Shown: positions 18,504 through 27,332, numbered from the stretch's first letter. The stretch is 64,000 bases of DNA from Alcanivorax sp. 24 (GCF_004360225.1 NZ_SNUA01000004.1:1-64000); one strand, 5' to 3'. The notes: generated from the letters alone by a model not told the origin. Numbers and translations: made by a program.

Positions 18504-18845
18504 ATGAATCTGCAACTCACGGACCTGCTTTTGCTCAGCGCCCTGTGCATCGCCGCGGCCCTGTTCTGGCGCGCCCAGAAGATTCGCGAAAGCGCCCTCC
18601 TGGCCACCCGCCGGTATTGCCAAAGGGAAGACGTGTCGTTGCTGGATGAAACCGTGGCGCTGCGCCGTGTGCGGATACGCCGCGATCCGGGCCAGGGCTG
18701 GTGCCTGCTGCGTTGTTACAGCTTCGAATTCACCGTCACCGGCGGCGAACGCTACCAGGGCGAAATCCGGATGCTGGGCCCCAGGGTGCTCAGCATTACT
18801 CTGCCGCCACATCGCTTCAGTCCGGAGAACGAACGCCTGCACTAG
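18504..18845 (+). CDS. DUF3301 family membrane-anchored protein
   Basis: A 113-residue protein with one N-terminal helix (LLLLSALCIAAALFW) and the conserved DUF3301 layout: RRYCQREDVSLLDETVALRR, then RRDPGQGWCLLRCYSFEFTVTG, then ERYQGEIRMLG. Function unknown; the family is common in gammaproteobacteria and probably faces the cytoplasm from a single membrane anchor. Confidence 0.85.
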   Translation: MNLQLTDLLLLSALCIAAALFWRAQKIRESALLATRRYCQREDVSLLDETVALRRVRIRRDPGQGWCLLRCYSFEFTVTGGERYQGEIRMLGPRVLSITLPPHRFSPENERLH

Positions 18846-18912
18846 GGACAGCAGTGGGGCTTTGCCGGGCGGGGGCGGCTGCAAGCAAATTGGCGCCACT
18901 GAGCCTCAAGAA

Positions 18913-18937
18913 TTCGCTTGCCAGCAAGCTCCCACAG
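18913..18937. repeat. REP-like repeat, single copy
   Basis: One copy of the intergenic palindrome (TTCGCTTGCCAGCAAGCTCC and onward) downstream of the DUF3301 gene. A separate small palindrome, GTCCCATAACGATGGGAC, follows at 18971-18988. Confidence 0.65.
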
Positions 18938-19013
18938 CGGCTCCGTAGTCCCTTCCACGGGAAGCGGGCCGTCCCATAACGATGGGACACCTTTGCCCTG
19001 CTTACCTCAAAGA

Positions 19014-19045
19014 AAACGCCCCGGGAATCGCTTCCCGGGGCGTTT
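19014..19045 (-). terminator. Rho-independent terminator of the repetitive lipoprotein gene
   Basis: A perfect 14-bp stem (AAACGCCCCGGGAA with its complement) around a TCGC loop. On the minus strand it is followed by TTTTCTTT. It lies 21 bases beyond the stop codon of the lipoprotein gene. Confidence 0.9.
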
Positions 19046-19065
19046 CAATCTGACGGGTTATCGGC

Positions 19066-21006
19066 TTAAGCGCTGCACAGCACGCCCAGCAGCCCGCACA
19101 GAAGGCCATCGCGCAGACTGGCCAGCAGATCACCCAGGCCGGGAATGCCTTCCAGCGTATCCAGAACCGGATTCAGCAGGTTCTCCAGCAGACTGTCGTC
19201 GGTACCAGCCAGGGTATCCAGCACGGTCACCAGCGGTTCGCCGAGAGCCGGGACCTGCTCAAGCAGGTCGCCAATCGCCGGTACCAGTCCACCGTCAGCG
19301 CCAATCACACCGCCGAACAAGCCATCCAGGTCCACGTCACCGGAGGTCAGACCACCCAGCAGGCCGCTGAGCAGATCACCCAGCACCGGAATTTCTTCCA
19401 GCAGGGACAGGTCAGGCTCAAAACCGCCATCGCCACCCGGCAAACCGCCGCCAAGGGTGCCAAGCAACTGGTTCAGCAGGTCACCCAGTAGCGGGATCTG
19501 ATCCAGGGCACCGGTAATGGTATCCAGCGGGTTGCCATCACCACCCGGCAGGCCGCCGTCGGCCAGGCCGAACAGGGTGCTCAGGAGCGGATCCAGCAAG
19601 TCACCCAGTACCGGAATCTCACCCAGCAGGCCGGTCAGGCCGGACAGTTGGTCACCGGCACCAGCCAGACATTCCAGCGGATTACCGGATTCACAGGTCA
19701 GCGCACCCAGGACCTGTTCCAGCACGTCGCCCAGCACCGGTACTTGGTCCAGCAGGCCGGTCAGAGCGTCCAGATCGCCACCGCTCAGACCACCCAGCAG
19801 ACCTTCCAGATCCAGCGGCAGGCCGCCGTCGCCACCGATGTCACCGCTGAGGATGCCGCCGATGATGTCGCCCAGTACCGGAATCTCGCCGGTCAGGTCA
19901 CCCAGCATGCCCAGGTTTTCCAGCAGGCCGGTGAGCGGATCGGAACCGTCACCCGGAACCGGCAGGCCGCCTTCCAGCAGACCGCCCAGCAGGTCGCCAA
20001 GAACCGGGATGCCGCCCACGGCGTCGGCGATCGGGCTGAGGCCATCACCGATGTCCAGCAAGCAGGTCAGCCCCGCCAGCTCGGACAAGCCCGCGGGCAA
20101 CTCCGTGCTGCTTTCACAGATGCTTTCCAGACCAACAATGGAAGTCACGCCGGTCAGCACTTCCGTCAGACAGGATTGCGGATTGAAGGACTCTTCGCCG
20201 GTGGCCACCGGGCACAACGCGGTAGACACGGTATTCACGGTGGAAAGCAGCAGTTCGCCGCTGGCCAGGTTATTGGCCACGCCAGTCAGACAGGTCTGCG
20301 GATTCTGCACGTCTTCGCAACCCAGAATGCCCAGCACCTCGCCAACAGCAGCCGGTACCGTTTCCGGTGTGGTCTTGAGCACGTCGACCAGACAGGTCAC
20401 AACGTTATCCGAGCTCGGACACAATTCCTGGGTCAACGGGCTGGTGCCATCAAGCAGACCAGTGATGGTGTCTTTCAGATAAACGCCACTTTCCAGTACG
20501 CAGGCTTGCAGGAAATCCGGGTTGGTAGCACTACCAAGCAAACCGGATTCGGTTTCGGCCACGGCGTTGGCACAGAGCAGCCCGAGAACGTCGTCATTAC
20601 CCAGGGAAATATTTTCCAGGGCTTCGTTCTGGCAGGCCAGCACCTCAACCGGAGACAGCAGAGTGCCCAGCACGGATTCATCGTGACCGAGCATGGCATC
20701 CGGACATACGGAAAGGGTGAAGTGGTTTTCGCTGTCGATCAGCGTCAACAACTCTTCTTTTTCTTCCGGAGTCGGCTCGTCGGGATCGTCAGGGTTGTCG
20801 GGGTTATCCGGGTCGTCGGGATCATCCGGATTATCGGGGTTGTCCGGATCGTCAGGGTTATCGGGGTTGTCCGGGTTATTCGGATTGCCCGGATTGTTCG
20901 GATCGTTCGGCGTACCACCGCCACCACCACCGCCACTGCCACCACAGGCGGCCAGGGCGACCACCATCAAACACAGTAGCAGGCCTCTTGCCATGGACGT
21001 AATCAT
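19066..21006 (-). CDS. Repeat-rich secreted lipoprotein, uncharacterised
   Basis: About 646 residues. The signal peptide MITSMARGLLLCLMVVALAAC ends in a lipobox (ALAAC), and the mature N-terminus is a glycine run (CGGSGGGGGGG). A low-complexity Asn/Pro/Asp spacer follows at residues about 36-80, then a Cys-containing domain of about 230 residues (paired cysteines such as NPQTCLTGVANN and NPQSCLTEVL). The C-terminal 330 residues contain eight copies of a hydrophobic motif of the form [IV]P-x-LG-[DE]-xx, separated by Gly/Asp-rich linkers. The ATG at 21006 follows AGGGTGGA; an in-frame ATG at 21021 lacks a site. Probably outer-membrane anchored. No function recognised. Confidence 0.8.
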   Translation of the reverse strand: MITSMARGLLLCLMVVALAACGGSGGGGGGGTPNDPNNPGNPNNPDNPDNPDDPDNPDNPDDPDDPDNPDNPDDPDEPTPEEKEELLTLIDSENHFTLSVCPDAMLGHDESVLGTLLSPVEVLACQNEALENISLGNDDVLGLLCANAVAETESGLLGSATNPDFLQACVLESGVYLKDTITGLLDGTSPLTQELCPSSDNVVTCLVDVLKTTPETVPAAVGEVLGILGCEDVQNPQTCLTGVANNLASGELLLSTVNTVSTALCPVATGEESFNPQSCLTEVLTGVTSIVGLESICESSTELPAGLSELAGLTCLLDIGDGLSPIADAVGGIPVLGDLLGGLLEGGLPVPGDGSDPLTGLLENLGMLGDLTGEIPVLGDIIGGILSGDIGGDGGLPLDLEGLLGGLSGGDLDALTGLLDQVPVLGDVLEQVLGALTCESGNPLECLAGAGDQLSGLTGLLGEIPVLGDLLDPLLSTLFGLADGGLPGGDGNPLDTITGALDQIPLLGDLLNQLLGTLGGGLPGGDGGFEPDLSLLEEIPVLGDLLSGLLGGLTSGDVDLDGLFGGVIGADGGLVPAIGDLLEQVPALGEPLVTVLDTLAGTDDSLLENLLNPVLDTLEGIPGLGDLLASLRDGLLCGLLGVLCSA

Positions 21007-21370
21007 CGCTTCCACCCTCATTGAGTAACCATTGTTCGAAACATTCAGGTCATCCAGTGACCAGGGTTAAGCTCCCCGTCCCCCTGAAAACCGATGAACC
21101 TCGAATGAACGAATGTACAAAGGGTGGCTATGAAAAAATGTAGAATGTGATTTACGTCATGTTAACGGGGCGTCCCCAGGTAACCCCGCGGTTTCCGTTG
21201 TCAGCGGCTGTAACCAAACTGTGACTTTTGTCTAACAGATCAGGAGACCCACGTAACGGAGTGGAGCAAAAAACAACAAGATTGGCGCGCTCTGACCGGC
21301 GCGCCGAATGAATTTTTGCTTCAGGCAAGATGGCTGCCAGCCAGAACGGCCAACAGGACAAGACAGGGGA
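21007..21370. other. Intergenic region upstream of the lipoprotein gene
   Basis: About 360 bases without a gene. It must hold the leftward promoter of the lipoprotein. TGTGATTTACGTCATG at 21146-21161 resembles a CRP/Vfr site (TGTGA-N6-TCACA) with two mismatches. Near 21284-21305 the hairpin GGCGCGC/GCGCGCC, followed on the minus strand by a T-rich stretch, may terminate the GST transcript. Nothing else stands out. Confidence 0.4.
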
Positions 21371-21988
21371 TCAACTGATCTCAATCATCACCCGGTGGCG
21401 ATACGCGGGACGCTCGGCCAGACGGTGATACCAGGCTTCCAGATGGGGCAGATGCGGGCGCTGGTCATCCAGCTCAAACCACGGATAGCTCAGGCAGCCC
21501 AACGGGATATCGCCCATGCCAAAGTCATCACCGGACAGGTACGGCTGTCTGGCCAGGGCCTGGTCCACCACCGCCAGTTGCTCGCGCAAAAACCGCAGCC
21601 CTCGTTCCATGGCCGCCGCATCACGGGTCTCCGGTGTCTTACGCACCCGATTGATGAACCAGTCCTTGTAGGCGCCCACCAGGGTGGTGGAAGCCCAATC
21701 CATCCATTTGTCCGCGTTGGCCCGGCGTTTCGGATCGGTGGCGTACACCCGGCCCGCGCCGTACTGGGCGCCGAGATAACGGACAATGGCATTGGATTCC
21801 CACAACACCAGGTCGCCGTCCTGCAGGCAGGGAATCAGGCCATTCGGGTTCATTTCCCGATACACGGGTTCGTCCAGCCCGCCGTACCGGCCACCGAGTG
21901 GCTGATGCTCCACTTCCAGCCCCAGCTCGTCGGCGCACCAGAGCACCTTTTTCACGTTGGTGGAATCCTTACGGCCCCACACTTTCAT
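21371..21988 (-). CDS. Glutathione S-transferase family protein
   Basis: A 205-residue GST with the N-terminal thioredoxin fold (MKVWGRKDSTNVKKVLWCADELGL) and the glutathione-binding cis-proline/Ser region PNGLIPCLQDGDLVLWESNAIVRYL. The C-terminal helical domain ends YRHRVMIEIS. It likely catalyses glutathione conjugation or reduction of an unidentified electrophile in the cytoplasm. It is followed on the same strand by no gene for 360 bases. Confidence 0.9.
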   Translation of the reverse strand: MKVWGRKDSTNVKKVLWCADELGLEVEHQPLGGRYGGLDEPVYREMNPNGLIPCLQDGDLVLWESNAIVRYLGAQYGAGRVYATDPKRRANADKWMDWASTTLVGAYKDWFINRVRKTPETRDAAAMERGLRFLREQLAVVDQALARQPYLSGDDFGMGDIPLGCLSYPWFELDDQRPHLPHLEAWYHRLAERPAYRHRVMIEIS

Positions 21989-22039
21989 CGCTTTTCTCCC
22001 GGCCGGGCCGGCGCCACCAGGCAGCCGGCCACTCTACAA

Positions 22040-22849
22040 TCAGCCATCCACCTTGTTCAGGTGCACATCCATTTGCGGGAAGGGGATGTTAATGCCCGCT
22101 TCATCGAAGCGGCGTTTTACCTTCTCGGTAGTATCCCAGAGCACCGCCCAGTAATCCGCACTCTTCACCCAGGGACGGCAAAGGAAATTCACCGAGCTAT
22201 CCGCCAGTTCGGACACCACGATGGTCGGGGCCGGATCCTTGAGACAGCGCTCGTCTTCGGCGATCACTTCCTGCAGGATCTGCTTCACCTTGCTCAGATC
22301 CGAGTCATAGCCAACCCCGAACACCATATCCACACGGCGGGTGGGCATCTCCGAGTAGTTGACGATATTGCCGGCGATGATCGGACCGTTGGGCACCGTC
22401 ACCACTTTGTTGTCCGGCGTGTTGAGGATAGTGGCGAAAATCCGGACTTCCTTCACGGTGCCGGAGGTGCCCGCCACTTCCACATAGTGCCCGACACGGA
22501 AAGGCCGGAACATAATCAGCATGACTCCGGCGGCGAAATTGCCCAGGGAGTCCTTCAGTGCCAGACCCACCGCCAGGCCGGCGGCACCGACGATGGCGAC
22601 CAGCGAGGTCGTTTCCACACCCAGTTGATCCAGCGCGGCGATCACCACGAAAACGAACAACAGGATATGGACGATATTCCCCAGGAAGTTCGCCACGGTC
22701 GGATCCAGGCGTTTGTTCAAAAGCCCTTTGCACCAGTTGGCGATACGCTTCGCCACCCAGATACCGATGACAAAAACCACCACCGCCATGGCGAAACTCC
22801 AGGCGTATGGCATCAGGTTTTCATTGATAAATGTCTTGATCTGCTCCAT
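22040..22849 (-). CDS. mscS: Small-conductance mechanosensitive channel MscS
   Basis: A 269-residue channel with three N-terminal transmembrane helices. The pore helix TM3 is rich in Gly/Ala (AIVGAAGLAVGLALKDSLGN), and the beta domain begins FRVGHYVEVAGTSGTVKEV, with the family signature NTPDNKVVTVPNG. Length and layout match E. coli MscS. It releases solutes under hypo-osmotic stress, which fits a marine organism that may accumulate ectoines. Confidence 0.95.
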   Translation of the reverse strand: MEQIKTFINENLMPYAWSFAMAVVVFVIGIWVAKRIANWCKGLLNKRLDPTVANFLGNIVHILLFVFVVIAALDQLGVETTSLVAIVGAAGLAVGLALKDSLGNFAAGVMLIMFRPFRVGHYVEVAGTSGTVKEVRIFATILNTPDNKVVTVPNGPIIAGNIVNYSEMPTRRVDMVFGVGYDSDLSKVKQILQEVIAEDERCLKDPAPTIVVSELADSSVNFLCRPWVKSADYWAVLWDTTEKVKRRFDEAGINIPFPQMDVHLNKVDG

Positions 22850-23002
22850 GTACCCACCTTTTTCCTGAAAGCCGGAACTGTCCGTGAATGAAAGGACCGC
22901 ATTCTACGCGATCCCGCCATTTCTGGGCGGAGCCCGGACCCGTGTTTTTACACAATATTCATGATGCAAAGGCTGTCCCACCGCCTCGCGGGGGAAACGG
23001 CC

Positions 23003-23479
23003 TTACCCCAGTTCGGCCAACACGGTTTCCGCGCTGCTCTTGTCCACGCCTTTGGCGTCCACGCCCAGATACTTCACCACGCCGTCCTCTGCGATCAGGG
23101 CGAAACGCTGACTGCGGATACCGAGCCCGGCACCGCTGGCGTCCAATTCCAGCCCCAGGGCACGGGTGAACTCAGCATTGCCGTCCGCCATCATGGTAAT
23201 GTGCTCGGCGTTCTGGTCCTGCTGCCAGGCGCCCATGACAAAAGCGTCGTTCACCGCCATGCAGGCAATGGCGTCCACTTTTTCCAGCAAGGCATCGGCG
23301 TTCACCACGAAACCAGGCATGTGTGTCACGGAACAGCCGGGGGTAAAAGCGCCGGGAACGGCGAATAAAACCACCTTGCGGCCTTTGAAGAAATCACCGG
23401 TGGACAAGTCTTCCGGTCCTTTGGCGCCATTGGTTTTGATGGTGACGTCGGGCAGTTTATCGCCAACGGATATAGTCAT
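23003..23479 (-). CDS. Peroxiredoxin (Prx5/type II family)
   Basis: A 158-residue thiol peroxidase with the active-site loop PGAFTPGCSVTHMPGFV; the peroxidatic Cys lies in the PxxxTxxC motif. Catalytic Arg candidates are downstream in GLGIRSQRFALIAEDGVV. The alignment pattern is that of bacterial type II peroxiredoxins reduced by glutathione/glutaredoxin. It would detoxify hydrogen peroxide and alkyl hydroperoxides in the cytoplasm. Confidence 0.92.
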   Translation of the reverse strand: MTISVGDKLPDVTIKTNGAKGPEDLSTGDFFKGRKVVLFAVPGAFTPGCSVTHMPGFVVNADALLEKVDAIACMAVNDAFVMGAWQQDQNAEHITMMADGNAEFTRALGLELDASGAGLGIRSQRFALIAEDGVVKYLGVDAKGVDKSSAETVLAELG

Positions 23480-23745
23480 GATCAGGTCCCGCTTGGTTGT
23501 CGTTGAAGCCAGGGCGCGCTCCGCGCCAGGAAATCCGCATCAATGTAGCATGCCATCAGGGCATTCTCCCAACACACCCCAAGTCCACCACCCAGCGGCA
23601 CCGACGACATCGGCCCGGCCATTCACATCCTCCTCACGATCATCGGCAAGCCCCACCAACGGCCGGTCTTTGCCACACTTGACCTAAAGCGGAGTTGAGG
23701 TTTTACCCTGCGGCACCGAGAAAATTGGCTATCAGGAGCAATGCG

Positions 23746-24465
23746 ATGCGAATCATGATCATAGGCGCGAGCCAGGGGCTGGGCAGGGCACTCATCGATG
23801 GGCTGGGGAATACCGGCGATACACTGATAGGCGTCTCACGAACCGTGCCCGATCCGCTGCCTCGGCGCGACGATGTGATTGTCGACTGGGTCCCGGCGGA
23901 TGCCGGCCAACCCGCGCAGGCCGCCCGCCATCTGGCGAAAGCCGTGCAAAAGGAAGGCCTCGACGTGCTGATCTACAATCTGGGCCTGTGGGAAAACCGT
24001 GCCTTTGAGGAGGATTACCGTTTCCTCGACGATCCGGACGATGACATCCAGCATCTGGTGGCGGTCAACATCACCGCCACTCTCCTGGTGATCAAAGCGC
24101 TGTTGCCGGCTTTATTGCAAGCCACCGCGCCACGGATTCTGCTCACCGGTTCCACTTCAGGGTTACCCGGCAGCGGCCGCCCCGAAGTAACCTTCGGTGC
24201 TTCCAAGTTCGCCCTGCGTGGTATGGCCGAAGCGCTGCGCGAGGGCTTCCGTGGGCAAGGCCTCGCGGTCAGCTGCCTGCAATTGGGACACCTCAACACC
24301 GATGATCCGTTAACCACGCCTTGTGAACAGGCCGCGCAGCGGGGCGATGGTACGCTGATTCCGCTGCACGACGTGGTAAGCATGGTGCGTTCCCTGCTGG
24401 CGCTGTCTCCCGCCTCTTACGTCAGGGAACTGGTGTTACCTGCTATCGCGGATCCTCGCTTCTAG
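23746..24465 (+). CDS. SDR family protein with Phe in place of the catalytic Tyr
   Basis: A 239-residue short-chain dehydrogenase-like protein with cofactor motif IIGASQGLGRALIDGLG, a loop YNLGLWEN, and a Ser in LTGSTSGLPG. The expected YxxxK motif reads FGASK: the nucleotides at that site encode TTC, so the catalytic tyrosine is phenylalanine while the lysine is kept. The start at 23746 follows AGGAG by seven bases. The protein may have lost classical dehydrogenase activity or act by NAD(P) binding alone. Convergent with the VIT/vWA gene. Confidence 0.8.
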   Translation: MRIMIIGASQGLGRALIDGLGNTGDTLIGVSRTVPDPLPRRDDVIVDWVPADAGQPAQAARHLAKAVQKEGLDVLIYNLGLWENRAFEEDYRFLDDPDDDIQHLVAVNITATLLVIKALLPALLQATAPRILLTGSTSGLPGSGRPEVTFGASKFALRGMAEALREGFRGQGLAVSCLQLGHLNTDDPLTTPCEQAAQRGDGTLIPLHDVVSMVRSLLALSPASYVRELVLPAIADPRF

Positions 24466-24478
24466 AAAGCCGATGGGA

Positions 24479-26548
24479 TCAGCGGCGCTGCCGCCACCAT
24501 CCCCCCAGCAACAGAATCAGGAACGGCAGCCAGGCCAGCGGGCCGAAGGCGCCGCCACCACCGCCACCGCCCATGGAAGGCCGGTGGCCCTTGAACATCG
24601 GCTGCGAACCGTCAACCCGATTGGAGACCGGCGCCTGCTGTTCACGCTGGGCCTTGGCCAGGCGTTCGATATCGCGGCGTTTGGCGTTAGCACGGTCAAT
24701 ACCGTACTGCTGGAACATGTCTTCCCGCACCACCACCATGGAGGTATGGTTGGTGACCAGACCATACTCCAGCCCCAGATCGACGATGCCGTTACGCAGG
24801 TCAGCGTTGTCACCGAAGTTATTCAACTCGCGCTGCACCCCCTCAATCGTCGCGTAGGCCCACAGCCGCTCCAGTTCCGGGTTGTCGCCACCGCTGGCGG
24901 GAAACTCAAAACGGGTTTTGTAGCGCCGTTTCTCGCCACCGACCTCGGCGGTAAGCGTTACCTCCGCCGGGCCCTGCCCCCAATAGTGTCCCATCAGCAC
25001 CATCTGGCGGCCCCGGTATACGGTGCCCAAACGTTCAGGGGTGACATCAGCGGTTTTCACGCCGTCGATGTCCACCTTCACATTGTTCATGGCCTGGTGA
25101 GTGACCTTACTGGTGGCCAGCAGGATCTGCCCGACGATGTCATCGCTGTTGGAAACGTTCACCGCGAAGCCCTTGCTGGCGTCGGTGAGCGCGGTCAACA
25201 TCGGCCGGTTGGCACTGTTGCCCATGACAAAAGTGAACAACCGGATGTCATGGGTCTCGAGCAGTTCGAGGAACTTCTTCTGATCGGTAACGCCAACATT
25301 GGCGACACCATCGGTCACCAGCACGATACCGGTGGGCCGGTCCGCGTCCAGAGGCCGCAGCGCCAGTTTCAAGCCGTCAAACAGATTGGTTCCGCCCTGG
25401 GGACCCACGGCCTGGACCCGTTTCACGTAATGGCGCACATTCTCCGGGTTCACCACCACATAGCCATTGGTCAGCTCGGTGGCGCGATCATCAAACAGAA
25501 CAATGCGGAAACGATCGCCGGGACGCAGTTTGCCCAGCGCCTGACTGACGCCTTCGGTCAGAGTCGCCAGCTTGCCCTGCATGGATCCGGAAATATCCAG
25601 TACGAACACCCAGTCACTGCCGGTGCTGATCGGCTTCAGGTCGTCCCCCGGGGTCAGGCTCAACATGAAGGTGCCGCGTGACGCGCCGGCGGCCCGATAG
25701 GCCACCAGATCCACGCTGCCGGGCAGATCCGCCGCGTGACGCCAGTACACCGCCACATCCTGGTCAAGCCGGAAGGCCGTCGCTGGTGAGGCCGGGTCTT
25801 CCCCTTCATCAGGCACTGCCGCGCCTTGTTCCGCTGACGCCTTGGCGCCGGCACGGCTGTCCAGCGTCACTCGCCACTGCTGCGGCCCCAGTTGTTCTAC
25901 CTGAGCCTGCGGATGCTTGGGCAGGCGCACCGCCTCCACCGGGTAGCCGGTGCGCAGATTCATGGTGAAGGTGAAGTGTTGCTCCACTTTGTCATTGGCG
26001 GTCCAGAACGCCATGCGTTCTTCATCCACGCCGCCTTCCTCCAGCGGATAGACGTAACGTCCGATACCGGTATCCACGAAGGTCGGCTGCAGATACACCA
26101 GCCGCACCCGGGTGTCCTGGCCCGCCCGTACCGGGCTGACGAACACGTCGAAGGTGCGGTAATCGTCCTTTTCCATCAGACCGGCGTCCCGGCCCGCGGC
26201 TTTCTCCTGCTCGTAGACCTCGCGGGCTTTTTGTTTCTCCAGCACCTCGCCGGTGACCGGTTTGCCGTCGATCCACACCGTGAACTCCGCCACCGCCGCC
26301 TGGCGCGGTACCGGGAAGCTGTACCAGGCCTCGAAATCGCGGTCGTGGGGGTTGTGGAACACTTGTTCCACCTCGGTGACCGCGTAACCGTCCTCCACAT
26401 CCACGGTGACATGCTGCTCGCGGATGCTCAGCGGCGGCTCACTGCCGTCCGCCGGGGTCATCAACCCGGCCGCCGCCGCGATCTTCGTTCCTATCACCAA
26501 GGCCAGTCCCAGCAACCAATGTCCGAAGGTTCGTCCTGTGAGTGTCAT
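24479..26548 (-). CDS. VIT and vWA domain surface protein with GlyGly-CTERM-like tail
   Basis: 689 residues. A signal peptide (to about residue 27, ending AAAAGL) is followed by a VIT domain (about 30-160, EQHVTVDVEDGYAVTEVEQV). A vWA domain (about 310-480) carries the MIDAS motif DISGSMQG, VTDGVANVG and TELTNG. The C-terminus is a glycine run followed by a hydrophobic helix and arginines (AFGPLAWLPFLILLLGGW, RQRR). This is the layout of marine sortase-target vWA proteins, but with a GlyGly-CTERM/rhombosortase-like tail and no LPxTG. The ATG at 26548 has AGGGGA six bases upstream. Likely exported and surface-attached. Confidence 0.82.
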   Translation of the reverse strand: MTLTGRTFGHWLLGLALVIGTKIAAAAGLMTPADGSEPPLSIREQHVTVDVEDGYAVTEVEQVFHNPHDRDFEAWYSFPVPRQAAVAEFTVWIDGKPVTGEVLEKQKAREVYEQEKAAGRDAGLMEKDDYRTFDVFVSPVRAGQDTRVRLVYLQPTFVDTGIGRYVYPLEEGGVDEERMAFWTANDKVEQHFTFTMNLRTGYPVEAVRLPKHPQAQVEQLGPQQWRVTLDSRAGAKASAEQGAAVPDEGEDPASPATAFRLDQDVAVYWRHAADLPGSVDLVAYRAAGASRGTFMLSLTPGDDLKPISTGSDWVFVLDISGSMQGKLATLTEGVSQALGKLRPGDRFRIVLFDDRATELTNGYVVVNPENVRHYVKRVQAVGPQGGTNLFDGLKLALRPLDADRPTGIVLVTDGVANVGVTDQKKFLELLETHDIRLFTFVMGNSANRPMLTALTDASKGFAVNVSNSDDIVGQILLATSKVTHQAMNNVKVDIDGVKTADVTPERLGTVYRGRQMVLMGHYWGQGPAEVTLTAEVGGEKRRYKTRFEFPASGGDNPELERLWAYATIEGVQRELNNFGDNADLRNGIVDLGLEYGLVTNHTSMVVVREDMFQQYGIDRANAKRRDIERLAKAQREQQAPVSNRVDGSQPMFKGHRPSMGGGGGGGAFGPLAWLPFLILLLGGWWRQRR

Positions 26549-26563
26549 TGTCATTCCCCTTAT

Positions 26564-26644
26564 TTGAACGTTGTTTAATTTAGGCACAGGACGACCGATT
26601 TATTAAACGGTGTTCATTAACAAGATGTTTCGGACAGTGTTCAA
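26564..26644. promoter_or_regulatory. Three related pseudo-palindromes, probable operator cluster
   Basis: TTGAACGTTGTTTAA (26564-26578), TTAAACGGTGTTCAT (26603-26617) and GGACAGTGTTCAA (26632-26644) all fit a TTGAAC-N3-GTTCAA pattern with one to several changes. They lie immediately upstream of the VIT/vWA gene. The spacing of about 39 and 29 bases and the palindromic form suggest a TetR-type or similar dimeric regulator. No regulator is adjacent. Confidence 0.45.
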
Positions 26645-26695
26645 TTAGGACGATCCGCCGTCTGCTGGCGAATGGGGAGAGCCTCCAGGGAACCC

Positions 26696-26797
26696 CTGAA
26701 AAACACCCGTCATGCCGGACTTGATCCGGGATCTCCCTCTGCACGGGGCGTGATTCATGGGGGGATGCCGGATCGGGTCCGGCATGACGTTTTTCAG
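26696..26797. repeat. Large imperfect inverted repeat element
   Basis: Left arm 26708-26729 (CGTCATGCCGGACTTGATCC and onward) and right arm 26768-26789 match with about two mismatches in 22. They are bracketed by a second inverted match, CTGAAAAAC/GTTTTTCAG, at the outer ends. The 102-bp unit resembles dispersed palindromic elements with a GTCATGCCGGACTTGATCCG core known in many proteobacterial genomes. It lies between two same-strand genes. Confidence 0.7.
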
Positions 26798-26837
26798 AAG
26801 TCCCTTGGCGACGAATGCGCGCTCGGGCGTGTTGTGT

Positions 26838-27332
26838 TCAGGAGGGGCGACGCAGCTCGGCGGTCACGTCATCGATCAGAGCGGCGAAATCCGGTTTCGC
26901 CACCACCGCCAGGATCAGGCTGTAAATCCCGTTGAAGACCCCCAGCACCACATCCGCGTGGGCCAGGCTCAGAGCGATCGTCAGCACCGACACCAGATCG
27001 ACCACGCCCAGAAACGAGAAGGCCCCGGCCCGCGCCTTCAGTATGGCCAGTTGCTGCCCCTCCGCGCCCTGGCCGTCCTTGAGCGGCCGGCCGGCGACCG
27101 TCTCCGGGGCCAGCAACACGTTACGCAGCGGCCGCGCCACCACCAGCATCAGCGCCATGGCACCCACCGCCACCATACGCGCGGTCTCCGGCGGCGCCAG
27201 TTCCGCCAGGGGCTGAAAGCCGCCGTAGGTCACCAGCAGGAGCAGAGCAATTCCCACCGCCAGCGGCACGGCCAGCGCCGCGAACCATACCAGCGTTAAT
27301 GTTCTGGCGGCCGCCGCTGTTGCATTGGACAT
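26838..27332 (-). CDS. Hypothetical four-helix membrane protein
   Basis: 164 residues with hydrophobic segments near 12-34, 51-65, 104-125 and 128-148 (VVLGVFNGIYSLILAVVAK). A cytoplasmic-looking loop with LKDGQGAEGQQLAILKARAG lies in the middle. Family not recognised; it does not match YqhA. It sits 34 bases downstream of yajQ on the same strand and may be cotranscribed. Confidence 0.65.
   Translation of the reverse strand: MSNATAAAARTLTLVWFAALAVPLAVGIALLLLVTYGGFQPLAELAPPETARMVAVGAMALMLVVARPLRNVLLAPETVAGRPLKDGQGAEGQQLAILKARAGAFSFLGVVDLVSVLTIALSLAHADVVLGVFNGIYSLILAVVAKPDFAALIDDVTAELRRPS

Noticed and set aside
19648-20979. Plus-strand frame of 443 codons opposite the repetitive lipoprotein
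   Set aside because: The lipoprotein frame has a signal peptide, lipobox, ribosome binding site and terminator; the opposite frame is a repeat-derived shadow.
20693-21028. Ser/Gly repeat frame (SGSSGLSGLSG) on the plus strand
   Set aside because: It is the complement of the Asn/Pro/Asp stalk codons of the lipoprotein and has no ribosome binding site.
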